Shown piece by piece: positions 6,043 to 13,874 of a DNA stretch of 14,488 bases. The DNA is from JANRKG01 sp033763635 (GTDB lineage: Bacteria > Cyanobacteriota > Cyanobacteriia > GCF-001939115): the NCBI GenBank assembly GCA_033763635.1, contig JANRKG010000457.1, positions 1 through 14,488 of the forward strand, written 5' to 3'. A program made the position numbers and the translations under genes. Below the pieces are notes generated by a model. It did not search any database and had not been told where the DNA came from. It worked only from the letters and a program-made list of their open reading frames with translations. Position 1 is the first letter of the stretch. Each line of letters starts with the position of its first letter.

Positions 6043-8433
6043 TTGAATAAGCTCTACTGGTTGCATGAAATTCAGCCCTCCGATCGGGTTTGTGTTGGTG
6101 ATAAAGCCTTTTATCTCAGCCAGCTATTGCAACATGGCTATCCCGTGATTTCTGGCTTTGTGGTATCTAGCCAGATTTGGCGATCATTTCTAGAAACCAT
6201 TCACTGGTTTAATCCGTTACTGGCTGACTTTGCTGATTCAGCGCTCTATCTCAATCTACAGAAAGCGCAACAACTGCAAAGCATTGCCCAACAAATTCGG
6301 GAAGGAATTGTCGCAACCGAAATTCCCACCGATTTTGTGGCGGCGTTAGACACGTACATTCAACAGTTATCAGCCCCCGTCTTCATCCTCCGGCCTTCCC
6401 TCTACTTTCCGGGCCGGAGCATAAACCATCGCAATTCTCAAACCACAGGCTTAATAGAAGCTCAATTTTGTTTTTCAGATCAAGCTGACATCATCATCAG
6501 TCTCAAGCAGATGTGGGCAGAGGTCTTTAGTGCCAAAAGCTTAACTTACTGGCAATATCGAGGCATTCAACTGCAACGGATCAATTTAGGCGTTTTAATT
6601 CAACCGCTTTTTCCGGCTAGCGTTTCCGGGAAATTAGAAGCCGATCGCCAGCAGTGGGTCATTGAATCAACCTGGGGGTTGGGTACATCCCTGATGAGAG
6701 GGGAAGTCGTTGCCGATCGCTACGAATTGAGTCCCGAAAATGGCACCATTCAAACCCAAACTCTGGGGAACAAGAGATACGCCCATTGCATCCGTAACAC
6801 TCCTTTGGACATTCAAGAGCAACCCCTTCCAGAACTGAGTATCTCCCCCTGTTTACAGACCTATTTACTGAATCCCTCCCATCAGCAGCAACCATCTCTC
6901 ACTCAGGAGACAATTGATCGCCTGGTAGACCGAATCAAGGGATTGAACACCTTAATTGGGGATCACTTCACCCTGGAATGGCTGTTAAGTTCCCACCCTG
7001 CCACCCTCACTCCATCCCTCTTTGTAACCCAGGTAAACCCTGGTCTGCCCTTGAGCTTTTTAGAAGAAGCTCCTGTGCCCCTAGTGCCTTCTTCCCAAAC
7101 ACCTTCCTCTTTAAAGGTCAGTGGATTAGCGGTGGCTTCAGGTCAGGTCACGGCTCCAGCTTATGTTATCCATCACCTCACAGAAGACTTAAACATTCCG
7201 GCGGGAGCCATTCTCGTTGCCAGCAGCATCACTCCAGATTGGCTCCCTCTGTTACGGCAAGCAGTCGGCATTATCACTGAACAGGGAACCATGACCAGCC
7301 ACAGCGCGATTCTGGCCCGTGAACTGGGAATTGTCGCGATCGTTGCTGCACCCAAAGCCACCCAGTTAATTCAAACCGGGGAGGTGATTCTGATTGATGG
7401 CGATCGGGGAGAAGTTCATACTGTTCAGACCTCCAATCTTGAGCCAGTTCCTGCCAATCCTGTTGTGCAAACCCTTCGCCCCCCTGCCGTCCCTCCTCCG
7501 ACTTTCGTGATCCCCTCCGGGTCGATCGGCACTCGTTTGATGATCAACCTCAGCCAGACCCGTACCCTGGAGCAGGCCAATCACCTTCCGGTAGATGGGG
7601 TCGGGCTTTTGCGATCGGAACTGCTGCTGCTGGAGGTGTTAGACGGCATCCATCCCCTGCAATGGATCGCTGAAGGACGGCAAAGCAAGTTAGTCAAGCG
7701 CTTAACCGAGCTACTGCACCAGATTGCAACCACCTTTCAACCCAGGCCAGTCTTTTACCGATCGCTCGATTTGCGTTCCCACGAGTTTCAGCATTTGCAG
7801 GGTAGCCCTCCCCCATCCTCCAGAGATTCAGCGCTTGGCATTCGGGGCACCTTTAGCTACGTGTTAGACCCCACCCTCTTTGATCTAGAACTTGCGACCC
7901 TGATGCATCTTTATCAGAGTCGAGTGAGTAATCTGAATTTGCTGTTGCCCTTTGTGCGGACCGTTGAAGAATTTCGTTTCTGTCGGCAGCGGGCCGAGCA
8001 TATTGGCCTAACCCTGTATCCCCAGTTTCAAATCTGGATGATGGCGGAGGTTCCCTCTGTTCTGTTTCTAGTTCCTGAGTATGTGCAAGCCGGGGTGCAG
8101 GGTTTTTCAATTGGCACGAATGACTTCACCCAATTGTTACTTGGAGTCGATCGCGATGAAGCCCAGATGGCAGATCACTTTAATGCGCTCCATCCCGCAG
8201 TTGTTCGAGCCATCACCCACCTGATCGACCTCGCAAATCAAGCCGGAATTCCCTGCTCGATCTGCGGTCAGGCTCCCGTCCAGTATCCCGATCTCATTGA
8301 TATTCTGGTTCATCACGGCATTCACTCCATTTCCGTTGAAACCAGCGCGATCGAACAAACGCAACAGGCAATCCTGCGGGCAGAACAACGGTTGTTACTG
8401 GAAACGGCCCGATCGCAGGAGCAACAGGGGTAA
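6043..8433 (+). CDS. Divergent PEP synthase / pyruvate phosphate dikinase-like PEP-binding protein
   Basis: The 796-residue product has the three-part layout of PEP synthase: an N-terminal nucleotide-binding domain (about 1-335), a swivelling phosphohistidine domain with MTSHSAILARELG (catalytic-type His420), and a C-terminal PEP-binding barrel with YRSLDLRSHEF, ALGIRGT, FSIGTNDFTQLLLGVDRDE and SICGQAP (catalytic-type Cys741). In the N-terminal domain Lys21 (GDKAFYLSQ) and WGLGTSLMRGEVVADRYEL are kept, but the usual VRSSA...ED.P..SFAGQ stretch reads ILRPSLYFPGRSINHRNSQTTG, so ATP use may be altered. The start is a TTG: the frame has no in-frame ATG back to the stop at 5968, and MNKLYWLHEIQPSDR fits as a family N-terminus. 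I would not call it ppsA without testing. It converges with the flavoenzyme gene, separated by 18 bp. Confidence 0.8.
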   Translation: MNKLYWLHEIQPSDRVCVGDKAFYLSQLLQHGYPVISGFVVSSQIWRSFLETIHWFNPLLADFADSALYLNLQKAQQLQSIAQQIREGIVATEIPTDFVAALDTYIQQLSAPVFILRPSLYFPGRSINHRNSQTTGLIEAQFCFSDQADIIISLKQMWAEVFSAKSLTYWQYRGIQLQRINLGVLIQPLFPASVSGKLEADRQQWVIESTWGLGTSLMRGEVVADRYELSPENGTIQTQTLGNKRYAHCIRNTPLDIQEQPLPELSISPCLQTYLLNPSHQQQPSLTQETIDRLVDRIKGLNTLIGDHFTLEWLLSSHPATLTPSLFVTQVNPGLPLSFLEEAPVPLVPSSQTPSSLKVSGLAVASGQVTAPAYVIHHLTEDLNIPAGAILVASSITPDWLPLLRQAVGIITEQGTMTSHSAILARELGIVAIVAAPKATQLIQTGEVILIDGDRGEVHTVQTSNLEPVPANPVVQTLRPPAVPPPTFVIPSGSIGTRLMINLSQTRTLEQANHLPVDGVGLLRSELLLLEVLDGIHPLQWIAEGRQSKLVKRLTELLHQIATTFQPRPVFYRSLDLRSHEFQHLQGSPPPSSRDSALGIRGTFSYVLDPTLFDLELATLMHLYQSRVSNLNLLLPFVRTVEEFRFCRQRAEHIGLTLYPQFQIWMMAEVPSVLFLVPEYVQAGVQGFSIGTNDFTQLLLGVDRDEAQMADHFNALHPAVVRAITHLIDLANQAGIPCSICGQAPVQYPDLIDILVHHGIHSISVETSAIEQTQQAILRAEQRLLLETARSQEQQG

Positions 8434-8451
8434 CGATGTTCCCCCATTTCT

Positions 8452-9819
8452 TTACAGCGTAAAGAATTCCTCCGCGATTGTCGGGTGAATTCCCAGCATC
8501 GTATTTAAATCTCGCTTTGTCGCCCCCATGCGAATGGCCACCGCAAGACTCTGGATAATTTCCGCCGCATGATCCCCAACCATGTGAGCGCCCAGGATGC
8601 GATTGTGATCCCCCCGGTTCACGACTAACTTCATCAACGTGTGGGCATCCCGTCGCGTCATTTTATAGAACAGGGGTTCAAAGCGCTTACGGTAGCACTG
8701 AGCATCCTCCCCAAAGCGTTCTTTGGCCTCCTCTTCCGTCATCCCGACCATCGCCAATTGAGGACGGGCGGCAATATAGGCCGGGATAAAATGGCAATCG
8801 ACTTGATGGGGTTGGTCACCAAATTGGGTATCGGCAAAGGCCCGTCCCTGAGCAGTAGCGATCGGTGTGAGGGCTATCTTGCTGGTACAGTCCCCGATCG
8901 CAAAGATATGGGGCTGACTGGTGCGATTCCACCCATCCACCGCAATCAGCCCTTTCTCTAACACGTTTACCCCTGCTTGCTCCAGACCTAACGCCTCGGT
9001 ACAGGGGACGCGACCGATCGCACAAATGACCGTATCCACCTCAAGACTTGCATTAAACTTCCCGGCGACAGTCACTCGTAGCCCATTGGCGATGGGTTCA
9101 ATCCGCTCCACCTGAGACTCCCCCAACACCTTGATCCCAGCCTGCTCAAAATTCGCTTGCAACATCTGGCAAACTTCTTGATCCCAACCCGACAAGATCA
9201 ATGCTTCGTGATTGATTAATGTCACCTCTGACCCTAATCCTCGAAAGCCACTGGCAAACCCAGAACCAATGTAGCCTCCACCCACAACGGCGAGTCGTCG
9301 AGGTTGTTCCTTTAAGGAAAAGGTTTCGCGGGACGTGATGGCATGCTCGATCCCCTGAATATTGTCGGGCAGTAATGGTTTCGCCCCCACTGCAATCAGA
9401 ATTCGGTCAGCGGTCACGGTGCGATCATCCATCGCGATCGTATGGGCATCCACCAATTTTCCCTGCCCTCGGAAAAACGCTACCCCCCCATCCGTCATCG
9501 ATCGGGTATGGACCTCATTCAGCCGTGCAATTTCCCGGTCCTTAATTTCTGAAAAGCGGGACCAATCAAAGCGATGGCGCGGGGCATCCGCCGAACCATT
9601 CACCACCCATCCATAGTTCGCAGCATCCTCATACATCGTCGCAAAGCCCACAGCACTGTCAATCATCTCCATCGGGACACATCCCCGATTTACGCAGGCT
9701 CCCCCGACGGCATTTTGCTCTACGATCGCCACCTTTGCCCCATACTTCGCAGCCCGCACTGCCGCCGCATGTCCTCCAGGGCCAGCCCCAATAATGAATA
9801 GGTCGTAATCGTAGGTCAT
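8452..9819 (-). CDS. Glutathione-reductase-like FAD/NAD(P) disulfide oxidoreductase, atypical
   Basis: The 455-residue product has the class I flavin disulfide reductase plan: FAD-binding GAGPGG (11-16), redox-active pair Cys42/Cys47 (GGACVNRGCVP), a GGGYIG dinucleotide motif (180-185), the second FAD motif IFAIGDC, and a dimerisation domain ending HPTIAEEFF with catalytic-type His445 and Glu450. The start MTYDYDLFIIGAG and the HPxxAEEF end are closest to cyanobacterial glutathione reductases, but the Ser of GSGG is Pro as in lipoamide dehydrogenases. The flavin-side Lys (PKK or PSK in relatives) is replaced by Met50-Glu51, and its partner Glu (GYIGxE) by Gly187. The segment after the second strand, LINHEALILSGWD, has neither NADPH-binding arginines nor the Glu typical of NADH enzymes. 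Substrate and cofactor are therefore unknown. I prefer the ATG at 9819; a TTG at 9843 would add eight residues. Confidence 0.85.
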   Translation of the reverse strand: MTYDYDLFIIGAGPGGHAAAVRAAKYGAKVAIVEQNAVGGACVNRGCVPMEMIDSAVGFATMYEDAANYGWVVNGSADAPRHRFDWSRFSEIKDREIARLNEVHTRSMTDGGVAFFRGQGKLVDAHTIAMDDRTVTADRILIAVGAKPLLPDNIQGIEHAITSRETFSLKEQPRRLAVVGGGYIGSGFASGFRGLGSEVTLINHEALILSGWDQEVCQMLQANFEQAGIKVLGESQVERIEPIANGLRVTVAGKFNASLEVDTVICAIGRVPCTEALGLEQAGVNVLEKGLIAVDGWNRTSQPHIFAIGDCTSKIALTPIATAQGRAFADTQFGDQPHQVDCHFIPAYIAARPQLAMVGMTEEEAKERFGEDAQCYRKRFEPLFYKMTRRDAHTLMKLVVNRGDHNRILGAHMVGDHAAEIIQSLAVAIRMGATKRDLNTMLGIHPTIAEEFFTL

Positions 9820-9920
9820 TGGTTTTTGTGAATGGGTAAACAAGAGTCAAGCCCATGCTAGAAAAGCCCATTCCAAGAATTCTCTATCCCAGGTTTGTTT
9901 CTCCTCTATCCCCTACGCCC

Positions 9921-9951
9921 CATCCCCAACCTCCGTCCTATGATGGGGATG
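9921..9951 (+). promoter_or_regulatory. Possible leader stem-loop before the prolyl oligopeptidase gene
   Basis: CATCCCCA (9921-9928) and TGGGGATG (9944-9951) form a perfect 8-bp stem with a 15-nt loop, ending 22 bp before the ATG at 9974, where no clear Shine-Dalgarno is seen. It lies in the 154-bp divergent spacer shared with the flavoenzyme gene. It may be a structured 5' leader or a protein-binding dyad; either is inference. Confidence 0.35.
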
Positions 9952-9973
9952 AATCCTGATACGAGCATCTCCT

Positions 9974-12043
9974 ATGTCTACTTCTGCAAAGCTTTCTTAT
10001 CCCGTCAGTCGCCAAGTTGATCAGGTGGACGACTACCACGGAGTTCAGGTATCCGATCCTTATCGTTGGCTTGAAGACCCCAATTCGGAAGAAACTCAAG
10101 CCTGGATTGAAGCTCAGAATCAGGTCACGTTTGGGTACTTAACCGATATTCCGGGGCGCGATCGGATTCAAAACCGATTGACGGAACTCTGGAACTTCGA
10201 GCGCTACGGCATCCCCTTTCATCAGGGAAGACGATACTTTTACTTCAAAAACGATGGGTTGCAGAATCAGAGTGTGCTGTATACCCTGAAGACCCTGGAG
10301 GACGAACCTCAAGTTTTGCTGGACCCCAACATCCTTTCTGAAGATGGGACGATCGCCCTCACAGATATTGCAATTAGCGAAGATGGGCGGTTGATGGCCT
10401 ACGGACTGTCTGCATCGGGATCAGACTGGCAGGAATGGAAAGTGCGGGATGTGGAAACGGGGAAAGACCTGACCGATCATCTCAAGTGGGTCAAGTTCTC
10501 AAGCGCAGCCTGGACCCCTGACAATCAGGGCTTCTTCTACAGCCGATATGATGAGCCGAATGAGGCAACGCTTTTAGAAGATGTCAACTATTTTCAAAAG
10601 CTTTACTATCACCGAGTTGGCACTTCTCAAAGCGAAGACAGGTTGGTTTACCACCGTCCCGATGAGAAGGAATGGGGCTTTGCCGCAGACGTAACCGAGG
10701 ATGGGCGTTACCTGATCATTTCTGTCTGGCATGGAACGGACCCTAAAACCCTCCTGTTCTACCAGGATCTTTCCCAACCGGATACGCCTGTTGTGGAATT
10801 GATTGCAGACTTCGAAGCAGCCTACAGTCTGATTGGCAATCAGGGGTCTCGGTTTTGGATACGAACGGATTTAGAGGCACCCCGATCGCGCGTGATTGCG
10901 ATCGACCTGGCCCACCCCGAAAAGGAACACTGGCAGACTATTATTCCTGAAGCCCCGGAAACGTTAGAAGGCGTAGGAATTCTCAATCACCAACTCGTAG
11001 CGTCTTATTTAAAAGACGCTCACACGCAAATCAAAATTTTCGAGATGGACGGAAATTTTGTCCGGGAGGTGGTTCTCCCAGGCTTGGGATCGGCAGGTGG
11101 ATTTGGCGGAAAACAGGCCGATACGGAAACCTTCTACAGTTTCACCAGTTTTACGACCCCTAACACCATCTATCGCTACAACATGGTGACAGGAGAAAGC
11201 CAATTGTTTCGCCAGCCCCAGGTGGCTTTCAATCCAGACGACTACGAAACGAAGCAAGTTTTCTATGCCAGTAAAGATGGAACTCAAATCCCGATGTTTA
11301 TCACCCACAAAAAGGGATTGGCACTGAATGGGAACAATCCCACCTACTTGTACGGCTATGGAGGCTTTAATATTTCCCTCACCCCATCCTTCTCTGTTGC
11401 GAGTCTCGTCTGGATGGAGTTGGGCGGTATCTATGCAATGCCTAACCTGCGAGGAGGGGGAGAATATGGTGAAGACTGGCACCAGGCGGGCACTAAGCTT
11501 CAGAAGCAAAACGTTTTTGATGATTTCATTGCAGCCGCAGAGTGGTTGATCGCGAATCGATATACCTCTCCAAAAAAGCTGGCGATCATTGGGGGCAGTA
11601 ATGGCGGTTTACTCGTAGGCGCTTGTATGACCCAACGGCCCGATTTATTTGCTGCGGCCCTTCCTGCGGTGGGAGTACTGGATATGTTGCGCTTCCACAA
11701 ATTCACGATCGGCTGGGCCTGGACTTCTGATTACGGTTCCCCTGAAAATCCCGAAGAGTTCCAGGCATTGTATGCCTACTCACCCCTCCACAACCTCAAA
11801 CCCGGAACTGCGTATCCGGCGACTCTGGTTGTCACCGCAGATCACGATGATCGCGTGGTTCCCGCCCACAGTTTCAAATTCACTGCTGCCCTCCAGGCTG
11901 CCCACGCGGGCGATGCTCCGGTTCTCATTCGTATTGAAACGAAAGCGGGTCACGGAGCAGGCAAACCGACCACCAAGATGATTGAGGAAACTAGCGATCG
12001 ATGGGCTTTTTTAGTCAAAACATTGGGGATGGAAGTTCACTAA
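9974..12043 (+). CDS. Prolyl oligopeptidase (serine peptidase family S9A)
   Basis: This peptidase cleaves after proline in short peptides, with a beta-propeller gating access to an alpha/beta-hydrolase active site. The 689-residue product has the propeller-side N-terminus DDYHGVQVSDPYRWLEDP and a C-terminal catalytic domain with Ser542 in GGSNGG, Asp625 in TADHDDRVVP and His660 in KAGHGAGKPT. The spacing is close to that of the porcine enzyme (554/641/680). Other family hallmarks are YGYGGFNISLTPSF and LRGGGEYGEDWHQAG. No signal peptide is seen, so it is predicted cytoplasmic. It diverges from the flavoenzyme gene and is followed by a long non-coding region with repeats. All catalytic residues are intact and nothing looks truncated. 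Confidence 0.95.
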   Translation: MSTSAKLSYPVSRQVDQVDDYHGVQVSDPYRWLEDPNSEETQAWIEAQNQVTFGYLTDIPGRDRIQNRLTELWNFERYGIPFHQGRRYFYFKNDGLQNQSVLYTLKTLEDEPQVLLDPNILSEDGTIALTDIAISEDGRLMAYGLSASGSDWQEWKVRDVETGKDLTDHLKWVKFSSAAWTPDNQGFFYSRYDEPNEATLLEDVNYFQKLYYHRVGTSQSEDRLVYHRPDEKEWGFAADVTEDGRYLIISVWHGTDPKTLLFYQDLSQPDTPVVELIADFEAAYSLIGNQGSRFWIRTDLEAPRSRVIAIDLAHPEKEHWQTIIPEAPETLEGVGILNHQLVASYLKDAHTQIKIFEMDGNFVREVVLPGLGSAGGFGGKQADTETFYSFTSFTTPNTIYRYNMVTGESQLFRQPQVAFNPDDYETKQVFYASKDGTQIPMFITHKKGLALNGNNPTYLYGYGGFNISLTPSFSVASLVWMELGGIYAMPNLRGGGEYGEDWHQAGTKLQKQNVFDDFIAAAEWLIANRYTSPKKLAIIGGSNGGLLVGACMTQRPDLFAAALPAVGVLDMLRFHKFTIGWAWTSDYGSPENPEEFQALYAYSPLHNLKPGTAYPATLVVTADHDDRVVPAHSFKFTAALQAAHAGDAPVLIRIETKAGHGAGKPTTKMIEETSDRWAFLVKTLGMEVH

Positions 12044-12070
12044 CCCCTGACCTTCCCTTTGTCACTCCCA

Positions 12071-12103
12071 ACAATTGAATTGTCACTCCTACAATTCAAT
12101 TGT
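12071..12103. terminator. Perfect 13-bp stem-loop after the prolyl oligopeptidase gene, possible transcript 3' end
   Basis: ACAATTGAATTGT (12071-12083) and ACAATTCAATTGT (12091-12103) are exact inverse complements with a 7-nt loop CACTCCT, 27 bp past the stop codon. The stem is AT-rich and not followed by a T-run, so a Rho-independent terminator is only weakly supported. It could equally be a protein-binding dyad or simply two neighbouring units of the repeat array in opposite sense. Confidence 0.35.
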
Positions 12104-12229
12104 GATGGCTTACATGACGCTCATCGTCCTCACAATTGAATTGCAAGGGGATACATTCAAGTTGCAGCCGATACATTAGCAATTGCAGTCATCACAATTC
12201 AGTTGCAAACGATCGCCATTGAGTTGTCA
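12071..12229. repeat. Degenerate tandem array with a 20-21 bp period, consensus ACAATTNANTTGCA
   Basis: Related cores begin at 12071, 12091, 12132, 12153, 12173, 12194 and about 12215, with a badly decayed unit at 12112. Spacing is 20, 21, 20, 21, 20, 21 and 21 bp. Examples are ACAATTGAATTGT, ACAATTCAATTGT, ACAATTGAATTGCA, ACATTCAAGTTGCA and ACAATTCAGTTGCA; the remainder of each unit is variable. A partial extra copy of the unit tail (TTGTCACTCC) precedes the first core at about 12059-12068. The cores are themselves near-palindromic around AATT. Confidence 0.7.
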
Positions 12230-12253
12230 GGGGTGTGATTGCTAAAGATAGGG

Positions 12254-12282
12254 TTGGCAAAAAAGTAGTTCTTTTGTATTAT
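12254..12282 (+). promoter_or_regulatory. Sigma70-type promoter for the VOC family gene
   Basis: TTGGCA (12254-12259) and TATTAT (12277-12282) each differ from consensus at one base and are separated by exactly 17 bp. Transcription would start near 12289, giving a leader of about 85 nt before the ATG at 12375. The repeat array ends just 24 bp upstream of the -35 box, where an activator could bind. Confidence 0.6.
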
Positions 12283-12374
12283 TGCAGTTATCAGGATAAA
12301 CCGTCTTTCATCCAGATAAATCTGGTTCAAGAGAGGCCAACCCCTGCTAAAACAACCTTAACTGGAGAGAAGCC

Positions 12375-12839
12375 ATGACTGACGCAGTTTCTAGTACAGA
12401 AGTGTTTCGGACGGTCACGCCCCATCTGACGGTTCAGAACGCCCAGGCCGCGATCGAGTTCTATCAAAAAGCCTTTGGTGCCCAGGAACAGTTCCGGATG
12501 ATGACTCCCGACGGAAAAGCCATCATGCACTGTGTCATTAAAATTGGAAACTCCCTTATTTTTCTCAATGATGAGTTTCCTGACTGGGGTAGCCTCTCCC
12601 CTAAAGCCTTTAATGGGTCTGCGGTCACAATCCACTTACAGGTGGAGGATGCCGATCGCTGGTTTGAACAGGCTGTGAGTGCGGGAGCCACTGTCACCAT
12701 GCCACTTGAGAATATGTTTTGGGGCGATCGATACGGCAAATTAGTCGATCCCTTTGGGCACCACTGGTCGATCGCCACTGAGGTTGAGCAGGTTTCCCCT
12801 GAAGAAATGGAGAAACGAGTCGCGGCCTTTGCAGCGTAA
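12375..12839 (+). CDS. VOC family protein, PhnB/glyoxalase-bleomycin resistance type
   Basis: The 154-residue product shows two paired beta-alpha-beta-beta-beta modules of the vicinal oxygen chelate superfamily: TPHLTVQNAQAAIEFYQKAFGA (about 15-36) with DGKAIMHCVIKIGNSLIFLNDE, then a second half with TIHLQVEDADRWFEQAVSAGA, FWGDRYGKLVDPFGHHWSIATE. This pattern is the PhnB-like branch, whose members are mostly of unknown substrate; some VOC relatives are glyoxalases, dioxygenases or drug-binding proteins. I cannot assign a reaction. The start is well supported by GGAGA six bases upstream and by a good promoter. It is a single-gene transcript converging with ho1 across a terminator. Confidence 0.9.
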   Translation: MTDAVSSTEVFRTVTPHLTVQNAQAAIEFYQKAFGAQEQFRMMTPDGKAIMHCVIKIGNSLIFLNDEFPDWGSLSPKAFNGSAVTIHLQVEDADRWFEQAVSAGATVTMPLENMFWGDRYGKLVDPFGHHWSIATEVEQVSPEEMEKRVAAFAA

Positions 12840-12869
12840 CTCAGGGATCTGAAGATTAATCGTTCGCAC

Positions 12870-12894
12870 AAAAAAGGGGCGCTTATAGCGCCCC
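12870..12894 (-). terminator. Rho-independent terminator of ho1
   Basis: GGGGCGC (12876-12882), loop TTATA, GCGCCCC (12888-12894) make a perfect GC-rich 7-bp stem. Six A residues at 12870-12875 become a U-tract when read on the - strand, so it terminates ho1 transcripts about 50 nt past the stop at 12944. On the + strand no T-run follows the stem, so stopping of VOC-gene transcripts would be less efficient, though the stem may protect their 3' ends. Confidence 0.85.
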
Positions 12895-12943
12895 ACCTCA
12901 TTCAGATTAGAGAAGACATCACTGAACCATCAAAACCGAATCG

Positions 12944-13660
12944 CTATTCGGCAGTGGCTAATTCGGTGTTGCCCCGTGTGCGTTTGCGGGTCAGGGTGTT
13001 GAAGAGCATGAGACCGATCGCCTTGATCAGATTGCCTTCTAGCTCATTAAACATCTTCATGTTCAGACCAAAGGCATCATTCGCCTCATTCACAATCCGA
13101 TTCGCCGTTGCCTCATCAATGGGCAACTCATCCATCGTTTGCCGATACTGGGTCTTGAATGCTTTCTCATCCGAAATGTCTGCAAATTCGTAGAAAGCTG
13201 TTCCTTCGCCATCCGCCAGATTCATCGCCCGTTGAGCAATCCCCTTCAGGATTTGACCACCGGACAGGTCGCCCAGATAGCGAGTGTAGGAATGACCCAC
13301 CAGCAATTCTGGTTCGGTATTCGAAATTTCCCGAATCCGATTGACGTACACTTCCCCAGCAGGGGACAGCACTACCTGTTCCCGCCAGTTGGGACCATAG
13401 TAGTAGTGGAGGTCTTGCTCTAAACTGGCCTTGCGGTTCAACTCAGGAAAGTAAATCTTTGAAACAATGGGATGCTGGCGGTGACGCTCCATTTCCTCTT
13501 CCATTGCCGAATAGACAAAGTAAAGATTGCCCACCAATTTACGGTAGGAGGTCTTTTCGACAACCCCTTTCAAAAAGCATTTCACAAATCCAACGTTTTC
13601 AGCCATTGTGTGGGACTTCTTGGTGCCCTCACGCAGTTTGGTTGCTAAATTGCTGCTCAT
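12944..13660 (-). CDS. ho1: Heme oxygenase (biliverdin-producing)
   Basis: Heme oxygenase opens heme to biliverdin IX-alpha, CO and Fe2+ with ferredoxin as electron donor; biliverdin is the precursor of phycocyanobilin for phycobilisomes and phytochromes. The 238-residue soluble protein has the proximal heme-ligand His17 (TKKSHTMAEN) and the distal-helix motif GDLSGGQ at 130-136, with Asp131 in the place of the catalytic Asp140 of human HO-1. The length and the stretches KGVVEKTSYRKLVGNLYFVYSAMEEEM and FPELNRK agree with cyanobacterial HO1 and not with a membrane-anchored animal enzyme. GGAAG (13667-13671 read on the - strand) lies seven bases before the ATG. It has its own terminator and appears monocistronic. 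Confidence 0.97.
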   Translation of the reverse strand: MSSNLATKLREGTKKSHTMAENVGFVKCFLKGVVEKTSYRKLVGNLYFVYSAMEEEMERHRQHPIVSKIYFPELNRKASLEQDLHYYYGPNWREQVVLSPAGEVYVNRIREISNTEPELLVGHSYTRYLGDLSGGQILKGIAQRAMNLADGEGTAFYEFADISDEKAFKTQYRQTMDELPIDEATANRIVNEANDAFGLNMKMFNELEGNLIKAIGLMLFNTLTRKRTRGNTELATAE

Positions 13661-13874
13661 TCTAAACTTCCAGACCTTAAAAATGAACGACTGAACCGAA
13701 ATCCCTTAGAGGCTTTAAATCCACCTAAATTGTTACAGTAGACTGATTTGATGAGAAAGTTTATTAAAAATTCTTACAAACTAAGAAAGCTCCTGATTCA
13801 ATTCAGACTCATACCGACTGAAGCGATCGCCCAGTGTAAAAATACCTAATGAAACGTAAAAACATTTGTCATAG

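Larger units (their letters stand above)
12044..12374. other. 331-bp intergenic region, prolyl oligopeptidase to VOC gene
   Basis: No gene is visible here. The first two-thirds is an AT-rich periodic repeat array (12071-12229) that begins with a perfect 13-bp dyad. The last third holds a promoter (12254-12282), a small 5-bp hairpin CCAGA-TAAA-TCTGG at 12312-12325 in the presumed leader, and the Shine-Dalgarno GGAGA at 12364-12368 for the VOC gene. Confidence 0.7.

Noticed and set aside
9820..9843. Eight-residue N-terminal extension of the flavoenzyme from a TTG codon
   Set aside because: The internal ATG at 9819 gives MTYDYD, matching the usual start of cyanobacterial glutathione reductases; the extension has no ribosome binding site.
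12071..12229. Possible CRISPR array
   Set aside because: Units are 20-21 bp in total with degenerate cores and spacers of only about 7 bp, with no cas genes nearby; CRISPR needs near-identical repeats and longer unique spacers.
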